This document shows, in pieces, positions 17,588-26,698 of a stretch of DNA of 46,916 bases. Under the pieces are notes generated by a model. It did no database searches. It was not told the DNA's origin and saw only the letters and a list, made by a program, of their open reading frames with translations. A program made the position numbers and the translations under genes. Numbering within the stretch: the first letter of the stretch is position 1; each line of letters begins with the position of its first letter. This DNA is from CAIWKO01 sp964469155. GTDB taxonomy: Bacteria; Bacteroidota; Bacteroidia; Bacteroidales; CAIWKO01. The stretch spans positions 1 through 46,916 of the forward strand of contig CAYXXU010000034.1 of NCBI GenBank assembly GCA_964469155.1, given 5' to 3'.

Positions 17588-18442
17588 ATGAAAAAAATCG
17601 TGTTAGTATTTTCTGTTATGATGCTAATCATTTCATCGCAGAATAATTCTTTTTCGCAAAATAATTTGGGGAAGCAACCGTTGGACGGAGTTTATGAAAA
17701 ACACCGTGATATAAATAGAGAACCCATACCATATACTTCGTTAAGAGAAGCTGATGTTATGTGGTCGAAACGAATCTGGCGTGTCATTGATATGCGTCAG
17801 AAAATAAACCTTCCTTTCTATTATCCAACTGATGAGCAAAAAGGCCGCAAAAGTCTTATGCAAATTCTTTATAATGGGATTAAAGAAAACACGATTACCG
17901 CATATAGTAGCGGTGATGAAGAGTTTCAAACTAGAATGACCCCTGCAGAACTTTCCAAATCTTTGAATAAGGAAGATACAATGAGGTTAACAAGGAATTA
18001 CGAACCATACGAAGAGTATGATACTGTTATTTCACAACCATTTAATACGGCTGATATTTATTTGCTCAGGGTAAAAGAAGATTGGTTTTTTGATAAGCAG
18101 AGGTCTGTAATGGATGTAAGAATTATTGGTCTTTGTCCAATAAAGGAAGAGCTTGATGAAAATGGTGAATCTAAAGGTTTTAGGGTATTATTTTGGGTTT
18201 ACTTCCCTGAATGTCGTAAATTATTTGCAAATAATGAGGTTTATAACCGATGGAATGATGCCGAGAGACGGACTTATGAGGATGTTTTCTTTAAGCGTTT
18301 ATTTGGAAGCTATATTTATAAAGAAAGTAATGTTTATGACAGGAAGATTCAACAATATGCAAAAGGTATGGATGGACTATTGGAAGCTGAGCGTATAAAA
18401 CAGGAACTCTTCGAAAAAGAACACGATCTTTGGGAATATTAA
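17588..18442 (+). CDS. gldN: T9SS ring protein GldN/PorN
   Basis: GldN/PorN is the periplasmic ring partner of GldK/PorK. The 284-residue protein has a signal peptide (MKKIVLVFSVMMLIISSQ, likely cut before residue 25) and family motifs: DVMWSKRIWRVIDMRQKIN near residues 58-76, and LLRVKEDWFFDKQRSVMDVR with the following IIGLCPI. Tyr- and Arg-rich C-terminal helices follow (YNRWNDAERRTYEDVFFKR). An in-frame ATG at 17573 would prepend five residues. It is the last gene of the T9SS run and is followed at once by an intrinsic terminator. Confidence 0.93.
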   Translation: MKKIVLVFSVMMLIISSQNNSFSQNNLGKQPLDGVYEKHRDINREPIPYTSLREADVMWSKRIWRVIDMRQKINLPFYYPTDEQKGRKSLMQILYNGIKENTITAYSSGDEEFQTRMTPAELSKSLNKEDTMRLTRNYEPYEEYDTVISQPFNTADIYLLRVKEDWFFDKQRSVMDVRIIGLCPIKEELDENGESKGFRVLFWVYFPECRKLFANNEVYNRWNDAERRTYEDVFFKRLFGSYIYKESNVYDRKIQQYAKGMDGLLEAERIKQELFEKEHDLWEY

Positions 18443-18447
18443 AATGG

Positions 18448-18477
18448 AAAAACCCGGCTTTGGTCGGGTTTTTTTTT
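18448..18477 (+). terminator. Intrinsic terminator after gldN
   Basis: A perfect 9-bp stem, AAAAACCCG (18448-18456) with CGGGTTTTT (18465-18473), encloses an 8-nt loop and runs into an uninterrupted T9 tract (18469-18477). It begins 5 bp after the gldN stop codon and closes the T9SS transcription unit. It is the clearest rho-independent terminator in the window. Confidence 0.9.
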
Positions 18478-18503
18478 AACCATTTCAATGCCACCTAAAT
18501 ATT

Positions 18504-20612
18504 ATGCCACAAAATTTTCTTGATACTCCTATAGAATATTCCAAAGGTGTAGGTCCGGCTCGAGCCGAACTTTTTAAAAAGGAACTAGGCGTCTTTACTT
18601 TTGCCGATATTTTGCACCTTTTCCCCTTTCGATATGTTGATAAAACCAAATTCCAAAAAATATCTGAAATACATAATAATTCAGGTTTTGTTCAGGTAAA
18701 AGGAAAAATTAGTCAGGTAAGTATAGTTGGAATTGGCAAAAGTGCAAGGCTTATTGCATGTTTGAATGATGAGACAGGTGTAATTGAGTTGGTATGGTTC
18801 AAAGGAGCTAAGTGGATTCAGGAAAAGCTTGTTTCAGGGATTGAGTTTATCGTTTATGGAAAGCCAACTTTTTTCAATGGGAAATTAAACATTACCCATC
18901 CTGAAATTGAGCAGACAGATAAACATTCTATCTCTGATAAAATAAGTTATCTCTCTCCTTATTATTCCTCTACTGAAAAATTAAAATCAAAAGGACTTGA
19001 CAGTTTCGGCATTAGTAAAGTAGTTAGGAATATTATTAATGATTCCAAGGGGAAAATCAAGGAAATTTTATCTGGTAATATAATTAGGAGCCTAAAGTTA
19101 ATTTCGAGAGAACAGGCTATTTTCAATATTCATTTTCCTGACAATAATCAAGCTCTTTCCAATGCTCTAAGGAGATTAAAGTTCGATGAGCTCTTTTTTG
19201 TTCAATTGCGACTTTTAATGTTGAAACAATTTCGGAATACTAAGGTAACAGGAAATGTTTTTTCTACTGTTGGATCAAATCTTAATACCTTTTACCACGA
19301 TATTTTACCTTTTGAACTTACAACTGCTCAAAAACGCGTTATCAAAGAGATAAGAATCGACCTGGGATCCGGAAAACAAATGAACCGATTATTACAGGGT
19401 GATGTTGGAAGCGGAAAGACTGTTGTTGCTTTCATGTGTATGCTAATAGCTTTAGATAACGGATTTCAATCATGCATAATGACACCAACTGAAATTCTGG
19501 CTAATCAACATTATTATACCATTGAAAAATTTTCAAAAGCAATGGGAATTAATGTCCAATTATTAACCGGTTCGACAAAATCTGCAAAAAGAAAGGAGAT
19601 TTTAAGTGGTTTATCAGATGGAGGTATTAAAATTCTTGTTGGTACACATACTTTAATTGAGGAAATTGTTAAATTTGATAATTTGGGGTTTGCTGTTATT
19701 GATGAACAACACCGTTTTGGTGTAGCACAACGGGCTTTGTTATGGAAGAAAGGCGATATTCCACCTCATATATTGGTTATGACTGCGACACCGATACCAC
19801 GTACCCTCGCAATGACACTTTATGGTGATTTAGATGTGTCCGTAATTGATGAACTTCCAAAAGGAAGAAAAGCTGTCAAAACAATTCATCAGAAAGACTC
19901 AAATAGATTAAGGGTATGGGGATTCGTTAAAGACCAGATAAAGGCTGGACGACAGGTATATATCGTTTATCCCTTGATCCATGAATCTGAATCACTCGAT
20001 CTCAAACATCTTATGGAAGGATATGATGCAGTGGTTCGTGATTTTCCTTTGCCGGAATATGCTGTATCTATGGTTCATGGGCAAATGAAGTCTAGGGAAA
20101 AGGATTATGAAATGGCCAGGTTTGTTAAAGGTGAAACACAAATTATGGTAGCGACTACCGTGATTGAGGTGGGAGTGGATGTCCCCAATGCATCGGTAAT
20201 GATTATCGAAAATGCAGAACGATTTGGCCTTTCGCAACTTCATCAACTCAGGGGAAGGGTTGGAAGAGGAGCAGAACAATCATATTGTATTCTGATGACT
20301 TCAGATAGGATATCTCAGGATGCACGGCAAAGAATTCAAACTATGATTGAAACAACTGATGGATTCAAAATATCAGAAGCCGATCTTAAATTGAGGGGAC
20401 CTGGTAATATTGAGGGTCTGCAACAAAGTGGTATCACTGATTTACGTCTGGCAGATATTGTTGCTGATGAAAAAATCTTAAGGTTTGCACGCAAAACAGT
20501 GATTGAATTGCTAGAAACGGATCCGGATTTAACTGCACCGGTTAATCAACCCATTAAAGAGTATATTCTAACAGAAAACAAAAGAAAAGGTAATTGGGGC
20601 ATGATTAGCTGA
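18504..20612 (+). CDS. recG: ATP-dependent DNA helicase RecG
   Basis: RecG remodels stalled replication forks and Holliday junctions. The 702-residue protein shows the N-terminal wedge/OB-fold domain (to about 150), the SF2 helicase core with LLQGDVGSGKTVVAF (Walker A), VIDEQHRFGVAQR (DEQH box), TATPIPRTLAMT (motif III) and the C-terminal helicase half with ATTVIEVGVDVPNA and QLRGRVGRGAEQSYC. Length and motifs are normal. The gene begins 26 bp after the gldN terminator; a candidate ATG at 18488 is not in frame with this product. No clear promoter is seen. Confidence 0.96.
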   Translation: MPQNFLDTPIEYSKGVGPARAELFKKELGVFTFADILHLFPFRYVDKTKFQKISEIHNNSGFVQVKGKISQVSIVGIGKSARLIACLNDETGVIELVWFKGAKWIQEKLVSGIEFIVYGKPTFFNGKLNITHPEIEQTDKHSISDKISYLSPYYSSTEKLKSKGLDSFGISKVVRNIINDSKGKIKEILSGNIIRSLKLISREQAIFNIHFPDNNQALSNALRRLKFDELFFVQLRLLMLKQFRNTKVTGNVFSTVGSNLNTFYHDILPFELTTAQKRVIKEIRIDLGSGKQMNRLLQGDVGSGKTVVAFMCMLIALDNGFQSCIMTPTEILANQHYYTIEKFSKAMGINVQLLTGSTKSAKRKEILSGLSDGGIKILVGTHTLIEEIVKFDNLGFAVIDEQHRFGVAQRALLWKKGDIPPHILVMTATPIPRTLAMTLYGDLDVSVIDELPKGRKAVKTIHQKDSNRLRVWGFVKDQIKAGRQVYIVYPLIHESESLDLKHLMEGYDAVVRDFPLPEYAVSMVHGQMKSREKDYEMARFVKGETQIMVATTVIEVGVDVPNASVMIIENAERFGLSQLHQLRGRVGRGAEQSYCILMTSDRISQDARQRIQTMIETTDGFKISEADLKLRGPGNIEGLQQSGITDLRLADIVADEKILRFARKTVIELLETDPDLTAPVNQPIKEYILTENKRKGNWGMIS

Positions 20613-20646
20613 GAGCCATACCTGCCTTCATGCGAAACATTTTTAT

Positions 20647-20654
20647 TATCTTTG
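20647..20654 (+). promoter_or_regulatory. Bacteroidota -7 element for the PPTase-metH-metF genes
   Basis: TATCTTTG is an exact TAnnTTTG match ending 14 bp before the phosphopantetheinyl transferase start codon, in the 56-bp gap after recG. It implies a very short leader and leaves no room for a riboswitch ahead of the following metH gene. Confidence 0.6.
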
Positions 20655-20668
20655 TAAAAAAGACATAG

Positions 20669-21307
20669 ATGCCGGTTTTATTCAAAGATTTTTTAAAAAA
20701 TGGGAGTATAATTGGCGTATGGCAAATTACTGAATCAATTGAGGGACTGTTTAAAAAAATAAAACTCACCCAAAAGGAAGTTAAAATCTTTGAGTCATAT
20801 AAAAATGAAAACCGAAAAAAACAATGGTTGAGCTACCGTGTACTTATTCAGGAACTTGTTGAGGAAAGTTATCATATTACCTATGCTGAATTTGGCAAAC
20901 CTTTCATAAAAATTCAAAAAAAAAATAAGCACATATCCATTACACATTCAGGTGAATATTCTGCCGTTATAATTAATGAACATATGGCTGTCGGTGTTGA
21001 TATTGAGAAACCGGCTAAAAGAATTGAAAGGGTTTCCGAACGATTTCTCTCTGAAAAGGAAATGAACTTCATTGATGCCAAAAACAAGTGGGATCACCTT
21101 ACCATTTGCTGGACGATAAAAGAAGCTTGTTTCAAGGTGCATGGGAATTTATGTTACGATTTTAAAGAACAGATTATTATTGAACCATTTGAATTTTCTG
21201 ATTGTGGGGAAATTAGTTGTACAATAGTGGGTGATGATAAACTTCAGAAAATAAAAGTCTGTTATCGAAAAATAAATGATCATTATTTGGCATATGTGGC
21301 TGGTTGA
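20669..21307 (+). CDS. 4'-phosphopantetheinyl transferase superfamily protein (Sfp-like)
   Basis: The 212-residue protein is expected to transfer 4'-phosphopantetheine from CoA to a Ser of acyl- or peptidyl-carrier proteins. Superfamily motifs are in order: GKPFI followed by HISITHSG (76-94), GVDIE with Asp111 and Glu113 (Mg2+ ligands), and WTIKEACFK (148-156) with Glu152 and Lys156. The length is typical of Sfp-type enzymes, longer than AcpS. Carrier-protein partners are not in this window. Its TGA stop (21305-21307) sits 8 bp before the metH ATG, so the two are probably cotranscribed. Confidence 0.88.
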   Translation: MPVLFKDFLKNGSIIGVWQITESIEGLFKKIKLTQKEVKIFESYKNENRKKQWLSYRVLIQELVEESYHITYAEFGKPFIKIQKKNKHISITHSGEYSAVIINEHMAVGVDIEKPAKRIERVSERFLSEKEMNFIDAKNKWDHLTICWTIKEACFKVHGNLCYDFKEQIIIEPFEFSDCGEISCTIVGDDKLQKIKVCYRKINDHYLAYVAG

Positions 21308-21315
21308 ACATTAAG

Positions 21316-24300
21316 ATGAAAAGCAATTTAGTATCTACACTTCTGAATGAAAGAATCCTGGTCCTTGATGGAGCTATGGGAACAATGATTCAAAAACACC
21401 ATCTGGAAGAAAAAGATTTCAGGGGAGTGAGGTTCAAAGACCATAAAGTATTGTTGAAAGGAAATTATGATTTGCTGGTTCTTACCCAACCTCAGATCAT
21501 CAGAAACATTCATGAAGAATATTTGGAAGCAGGTGCCGATATTATCGAAACTTGTACTTTTAATTCCACATCCGTTTCTATGGCTGATTACAGACTTGAA
21601 TCGCATGTTAAAGAGATCAATCTCGCTGCTGCACAAATTGCAAAAGATATCGCCCATAAATTTACGCTAAAAGATCCTGCTAAACCTCGATTTGTAGCGG
21701 GTTCTATTGGTCCCACCAATAAAATGCTTTCCATGTCGCCCGAGGTAAATGATCCGGGTTATAGGGCTGTGTCCTTTGATCAAATGGTGGATGCCTACAC
21801 CGAACAGGTTTCAGGGTTGATGGAAGGAGGAGTAGATCTGTTACTGGTTGAAACGGTTTTCGATACCTTAACGGCAAACGCAGCATTATTTGCTATAAAA
21901 CAGTATTTCAGAAATAACAAAACTGAAGTTCCCGTAATGGTATCAGGAACAATTACTGATGTCAGTGGCAGAACATTGTCAGGGCAAACAACTGAGGCCT
22001 TTCTGAATTCTTTATCTCATTTTGATCTTTTAAGCATAGGATTTAATTGTGCCTTAGGCCCGAAACAAATGAGACCTTATTTGGAAGAATTATCAGATAA
22101 AGCACCCTTTTTCGTTAGTGTTTACCCAAATGCAGGTTTGCCAAATCAATTCGGGGAATATGATGAGAGCCCCGGGGATATGGCAAAAGTGCTTAGTGAA
22201 TTTGTTGAAAACGGATTAGTGAATATTATTGGTGGTTGTTGTGGTACAACTCCCGATCATATTAAAATATTTTCCGAAATTGTAGCGCAGTTGCCTCCCA
22301 GGAAATTACCGGAGAGAAAGCATATAACCCGCTTAAGTGGTCTGGAGCCACTGACCATCAATAAAGAAAGCAACTTTATTAATATTGGCGAAAGAACCAA
22401 TGTGGCAGGTTCAAAGAAATTTGCCCGGCTGGTCCGTGAGAAAAAATATGTAGAAGCATTGTCCATTGCACGTCAACAGGTTGAAAACGGAGCCCGGATT
22501 CTTGATGTGAATATGGACGATGCCATGCTGGATGGCGAAGCCGAAATGACATCATTTCTCAATATGTTGGCTTCCGATCCGGATATTTCAAGGGTTCCGC
22601 TAATGATCGATTCCTCGGATTTCAGGAATATTGTAGCAGGCTTAAAATGTATTCAGGGAAAATCAATTGTTAACTCAATAAGTTTAAAGGAAGGCGAAAA
22701 CGTTTTTATTGACCATGCAATTAAGGTAAAAGATTATGGCGCAGCTGTAATAGTTATGGCTTTTGATGAACAGGGTCAGGCAACCACTTTTGAACGAAGA
22801 AAGGAAATTTGTCTGCGGGCCTTTAATATCCTTACAAATGAAGTTGGTTTTCCGCCGGAGGACATTATTTTTGATACTAACATTCTCACCATTGCAACAG
22901 GAATTCCGGACCATAACAATTTTGCAGTTGACTTTATCAATACTGCATCCTGGATTAAAACAAACATCCCCCATGTTAAGTTAAGTGGTGGAATAAGTAA
23001 TCTTTCCTTTTCATTTAGGGGAAATGATATCATTAGGGAAGCAATGCACACTGTGTTTCTCTATCATGCCATCAAAGCAGGATTAGATATGGGAATAGTG
23101 AATGCGGGAGCTCTGCCACTATATGATGAGATTGAACCTGATTTATTAAAACTGGTTGAAGATGTTGTATTAAACAGGAGAAAGGATGCTACAGAGAGGC
23201 TGCTTGCATTTGCAGAAACCCTGAACCAGGACAAAAACAGGCGGGTTCGCACAGAGCATTGGCGTGAATTGGATGTGAAAGAAAGGATCAGGTATTCCCT
23301 TATTCACGGATTGGATGAATATCTATACCGCGACCTTGACGAATTGATACCTCTGTATACCAGAGCTCTGGAAATAATTGAAGGGCCGCTGATGGAGGGA
23401 ATGAATGAAGTAGGCGATCTATTTGGTACCGGAAAAATGTTTTTGCCTCAGGTAGTAAAAAGCGCCAGGGTAATGAAAAAAGCTTTTATGCGCTTACAAC
23501 CCTTGCTGGAAGCAGAAAAAACCAGCACAGACATAAGTTCCTTTGCCGGAAAGGTTTTGCTGGCAACTGTAAAAGGTGATGTACATGATATCGGAAAAAA
23601 TATTGTGGGTGTTGTCTTATCCTGTAATAACTACGAAGTGATCGACCTGGGAGTAATGGTCCCTTATGAAAAGATCATACAAACCGCAATTCACGAAAAG
23701 GTTGATATTATCGGATTGAGTGGCTTAATCACTCCCTCACTGGGCGAAATGGTTATCGTGGCCAAAGAAATGCAAAGAGAAAACATTAATATCCCTTTAT
23801 TAATAGGAGGGGCAACAACCTCCAAAATCCATACAGCAATTAAAATTGATCCGAATTATTCTCGCCCGGTGGTTTATGTCCGTGATGCTTCAAAAGTTGC
23901 CGGAGTGGTGAACGAATTGTTATCCATTGAAAATAAAGACGGTTTTATAGAAAGAACAAAGGAAGAGTATTCGAAAATTAGAAAAGAATATCTTAACAGC
24001 AAGGACGAAACGAATTATATTTCATTGAAAATTGCCAGGGAAAATAAACTTTCAGTGGATTGGGATCTGGTACCCTGTTTTCAGCCTGCATTTTTGGGGA
24101 ATAAGTATTTTATCGATCAACCTATTGATGAGTTGATTCCCTATATCGACTGGACCTTCTTTTTCCATAGCTGGAAAATCACGGGCAAGTATCCGGCTAT
24201 ATTTGAAGATCCTTTTAAAGGCCCTGAAGCTAAAAAAATATTTGATGATGCTCAGACAATGTTATCGCTGATCATTGAGAAAAAAATGTTACAGGCCAAC

Positions 24301-24984
24301 GCTGTGCTGGCTTTTTTCCCGGCAAATTCCCTGGGAGAGGATGTAGTACTTTTTAAAGATGATTCGCGAAGGGAAGAATTGGCGAAACTGTGTTTCCTCC
24401 GTAACCAGCAATTGAAGGAGACCGGCACCCCAAACCTATGTCTTTCCGATTATATTGCGCCTGAAGGCTATCAGGATTATTTAGGTACTTTTGCAGTAAC
24501 TGCCGGAATTGATTCGGAACAATGGGCGAAGTATTTTACTGATCAATTGGATGATTACAGCAGCATTATGTTAAAGTTTCTGGCCGATCGCCTCGCCGGG
24601 GCATTTGCTGAAATGCTTCATTATAAAGTAAGAACCCAATATTGGGGATATGCAAAGTCTGAGAATTTGGGAACAGAAGAGTTGTTAAGAGAAAAATATC
24701 AGGGCATAAGGCCTGCACCCGGATATCCTGCCTGCCCTGAACATTCCGAGAAACGGGTTTTGTTCGACCTCATGGAGGTTGAAAAAAACTGTGGTATGAC
24801 GCTGACAGAAAGTTATGCGATGTATCCTGCCGCATCTGTATCCGGTTATTATTTTTCGCATCCTTTCTCACAATACTTCCAGGTAGGAAAGATTAGCAAA
24901 GATCAGGTTGTAGATTATGCCAGGCGAAAATCAATCAGTCTCGAAGCGGCTGAAAAACTTCTGGCCACCTCATTAAATTATTAA
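21316..24984 (+). CDS. metH: Cobalamin-dependent methionine synthase
   Basis: MetH transfers a methyl group from methyl-THF via cobalamin to homocysteine. The 1222-residue protein has all four modules: homocysteine-binding barrel (about 1-330) with zinc ligands Cys245 and the Cys308-Cys309 pair (GGCCGTTP), pterin-binding domain (about 350-620; FINIGERTNVAGSKKF), B12 domain (about 640-890) with GDVHDIGKN and cobalt-binding His757, and the AdoMet-binding reactivation domain (about 900-1222; RPAPGYPACPEHSEK). An upstream TTG at 21304 overlaps the previous stop; the ATG at 21316 is preferred. No B12 riboswitch precedes it. Confidence 0.97.
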   Translation: MKSNLVSTLLNERILVLDGAMGTMIQKHHLEEKDFRGVRFKDHKVLLKGNYDLLVLTQPQIIRNIHEEYLEAGADIIETCTFNSTSVSMADYRLESHVKEINLAAAQIAKDIAHKFTLKDPAKPRFVAGSIGPTNKMLSMSPEVNDPGYRAVSFDQMVDAYTEQVSGLMEGGVDLLLVETVFDTLTANAALFAIKQYFRNNKTEVPVMVSGTITDVSGRTLSGQTTEAFLNSLSHFDLLSIGFNCALGPKQMRPYLEELSDKAPFFVSVYPNAGLPNQFGEYDESPGDMAKVLSEFVENGLVNIIGGCCGTTPDHIKIFSEIVAQLPPRKLPERKHITRLSGLEPLTINKESNFINIGERTNVAGSKKFARLVREKKYVEALSIARQQVENGARILDVNMDDAMLDGEAEMTSFLNMLASDPDISRVPLMIDSSDFRNIVAGLKCIQGKSIVNSISLKEGENVFIDHAIKVKDYGAAVIVMAFDEQGQATTFERRKEICLRAFNILTNEVGFPPEDIIFDTNILTIATGIPDHNNFAVDFINTASWIKTNIPHVKLSGGISNLSFSFRGNDIIREAMHTVFLYHAIKAGLDMGIVNAGALPLYDEIEPDLLKLVEDVVLNRRKDATERLLAFAETLNQDKNRRVRTEHWRELDVKERIRYSLIHGLDEYLYRDLDELIPLYTRALEIIEGPLMEGMNEVGDLFGTGKMFLPQVVKSARVMKKAFMRLQPLLEAEKTSTDISSFAGKVLLATVKGDVHDIGKNIVGVVLSCNNYEVIDLGVMVPYEKIIQTAIHEKVDIIGLSGLITPSLGEMVIVAKEMQRENINIPLLIGGATTSKIHTAIKIDPNYSRPVVYVRDASKVAGVVNELLSIENKDGFIERTKEEYSKIRKEYLNSKDETNYISLKIARENKLSVDWDLVPCFQPAFLGNKYFIDQPIDELIPYIDWTFFFHSWKITGKYPAIFEDPFKGPEAKKIFDDAQTMLSLIIEKKMLQANAVLAFFPANSLGEDVVLFKDDSRREELAKLCFLRNQQLKETGTPNLCLSDYIAPEGYQDYLGTFAVTAGIDSEQWAKYFTDQLDDYSSIMLKFLADRLAGAFAEMLHYKVRTQYWGYAKSENLGTEELLREKYQGIRPAPGYPACPEHSEKRVLFDLMEVEKNCGMTLTESYAMYPAASVSGYYFSHPFSQYFQVGKISKDQVVDYARRKSISLEAAEKLLATSLNY

Positions 24985-24994
24985 TTCTAGGAGT

Positions 24995-25948
24995 ATGAAA
25001 GTCCCCGAAATTCTGGAAAAAGCTGAGAAGACTATGTTTTCATTTGAATTACTTCCCCCCTTGAAAGGGGATTGCATCGAGACAATATACAATACCATCG
25101 ATCCTCTGATGGAATTTAATCCTGCCTATATTAATGTTACCTATCATCGCGAAGAAGTGGTTTATAAAAGCAGGGGCGAAGGCCTGCTCGAGAAAAAAAT
25201 AGTCCGCAAACGCCCGGGTACGGTGGGTATTGCAGCCGGTATCAAGTATAAATATAAAGTGGAAGTGGTTCCGCATATTATCTGTGGAGGTTTTAATAAA
25301 CAGGAAACTGAAAACGCCCTCATCGACCTTCATTTTTTAGGGATCCATAATATTCTTACACTGCGTGGTGACACTAAAAAGGATGAAAGGGTTTTTGTGA
25401 AGGAGCCTGATGGACACTCATATGCACTTGATCTCGTGCGCCAGATAATGGATATGAATAAAGGGAAATACCTCGACGAGGAACTCGAAAATAATTCCCC
25501 CACCAGCTTCACGGTTGGTGTCGCCGGATATCCTGAAAAGCATGTGGAATCCCCCAACATGGAATCAGATCTTCATTATTTGAAGAAAAAAGTTGAGGCT
25601 GGGGCGGAATATATTGTTACCCAAATGTTTTTCGATAACACTAAGTATTTCCGGTTTGTGCGTCAATGTCGGGAAATGGGTATCACAGTTCCTGTTATTC
25701 CCGGATTAAAACTGATAAACTCAAAAAAACAATTGTCCTCATTGCCACAGATGTTCAATATCGACATTCCCGGATCTTTGGTCATGGAAATGAAAAAATG
25801 TGCGTCAGATGCCGGCCTCAGGCAATTAGGTGTAGAATGGGCCATTGCCCAAGCTAAAGAGTTAATGGATCATGGTGTCCCTGCAATACACTTCTTCACT
25901 ATGGGAAAATCAGATAATGTTCGTAAAGTTTGTGAATCGGTATTTTAA
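24995..25948 (+). CDS. metF: Methylenetetrahydrofolate reductase
   Basis: MetF reduces 5,10-methylene-THF to 5-methyl-THF, the substrate of MetH encoded 10 bp upstream. The 317-residue FAD-dependent TIM barrel shows FSFELLPP (16-23, catalytic Glu18), YINVTYHR, LTLRGD, VGVAGYPEKH and YIVTQMFFDN, all family motifs, at normal length. Gene order metH-metF, with short spacing, indicates a one-carbon/methionine transcription unit. The GGGP synthase gene starts 9 bp after its stop. Confidence 0.96.
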   Translation: MKVPEILEKAEKTMFSFELLPPLKGDCIETIYNTIDPLMEFNPAYINVTYHREEVVYKSRGEGLLEKKIVRKRPGTVGIAAGIKYKYKVEVVPHIICGGFNKQETENALIDLHFLGIHNILTLRGDTKKDERVFVKEPDGHSYALDLVRQIMDMNKGKYLDEELENNSPTSFTVGVAGYPEKHVESPNMESDLHYLKKKVEAGAEYIVTQMFFDNTKYFRFVRQCREMGITVPVIPGLKLINSKKQLSSLPQMFNIDIPGSLVMEMKKCASDAGLRQLGVEWAIAQAKELMDHGVPAIHFFTMGKSDNVRKVCESVF

Positions 25949-25957
25949 ATTGGTACT

Positions 25958-26698
25958 ATGAAAATCTACAACCAGATTCTTGAAAATCTTGCATCAGGCA
26001 AAAAACAAATCAGTGTTTTGATCGACCCGGATAAATCTTCCATATCTAATCTTGAGAATATTTACAAGGTGTCTGTGCGGTCAAAGGTTGACCATTTCTT
26101 TATTGGTGGAAGCCTCATTACTTACGATACCATCGATTCCTGCATCAAAATGCTGAAGCAAAACACAGATATTCCGGTGGTGATCTTTCCCGGAAATACC
26201 ATGCAGGTGCATAAGGATGCCGATGGTATTTTATTTCTGTCTTTGATTTCAGGCCGTAACCCTGAAATGCTGATAGGGAAGCATGTCATTGCTGCTCCTT
26301 ACATTAAGCAATACGGGCTTGAAGTAATTCCCACCGGCTATATGCTCATCGAAAGTGGCAGACCAACCACAGCCTTATACATGAGTAACAGCATACCCAT
26401 TCCACATGATAAGGACGATATTGCGGTATGTACAGCTATGGCCGGCGAAATGCTCGGACTGAAAATGATCTATATGGATGCAGGCAGTGGCGCAATGCAG
26501 CACATTAGCGGCTCGATGATCGAAAAGGTTAAAAAGAATATTTCAGTTCCTCTGATTGTGGGGGGAGGTATCAAAACAGCAGCACTGGCACATGACATCT
26601 TTTCGGCAGGGGCCGATATGATCGTGATTGGTAATGCTGTCGAAAGGAATGCGGACCTGATAGAACAGATAGCTGAAGTAGCTATTCGCTTTTCTTAA
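25958..26698 (+). CDS. Geranylgeranylglyceryl/heptaprenylglyceryl phosphate synthase family (PcrB/GGGPS)
   Basis: Family members join sn-glycerol-1-phosphate to a polyprenyl diphosphate to make an ether-linked prenylglyceryl phosphate. The 246-residue TIM barrel contains SVLIDPDKS (19-27), IGGS, IFPGNTMQVHKDADGILFLS, EVIPTGYMLIESG, IYMDAGSGA and LIVGGGIK with IVIGNAVE at the phosphate-binding end. These are the motifs of the archaeal-like group II enzymes known from some Bacteroidota. The prenyl chain length cannot be read from the sequence. Its 3' end overlaps the 3' end of recJ on the other strand by 17 bp. Confidence 0.88.
   Translation: MKIYNQILENLASGKKQISVLIDPDKSSISNLENIYKVSVRSKVDHFFIGGSLITYDTIDSCIKMLKQNTDIPVVIFPGNTMQVHKDADGILFLSLISGRNPEMLIGKHVIAAPYIKQYGLEVIPTGYMLIESGRPTTALYMSNSIPIPHDKDDIAVCTAMAGEMLGLKMIYMDAGSGAMQHISGSMIEKVKKNISVPLIVGGGIKTAALAHDIFSAGADMIVIGNAVERNADLIEQIAEVAIRFS

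Noticed and set aside
20613..21315. Cobalamin riboswitch ahead of metH
   Set aside because: metH starts 8 bp after the phosphopantetheinyl transferase stop and the upstream gap is only 56 bp; no B12-box sequence was found.
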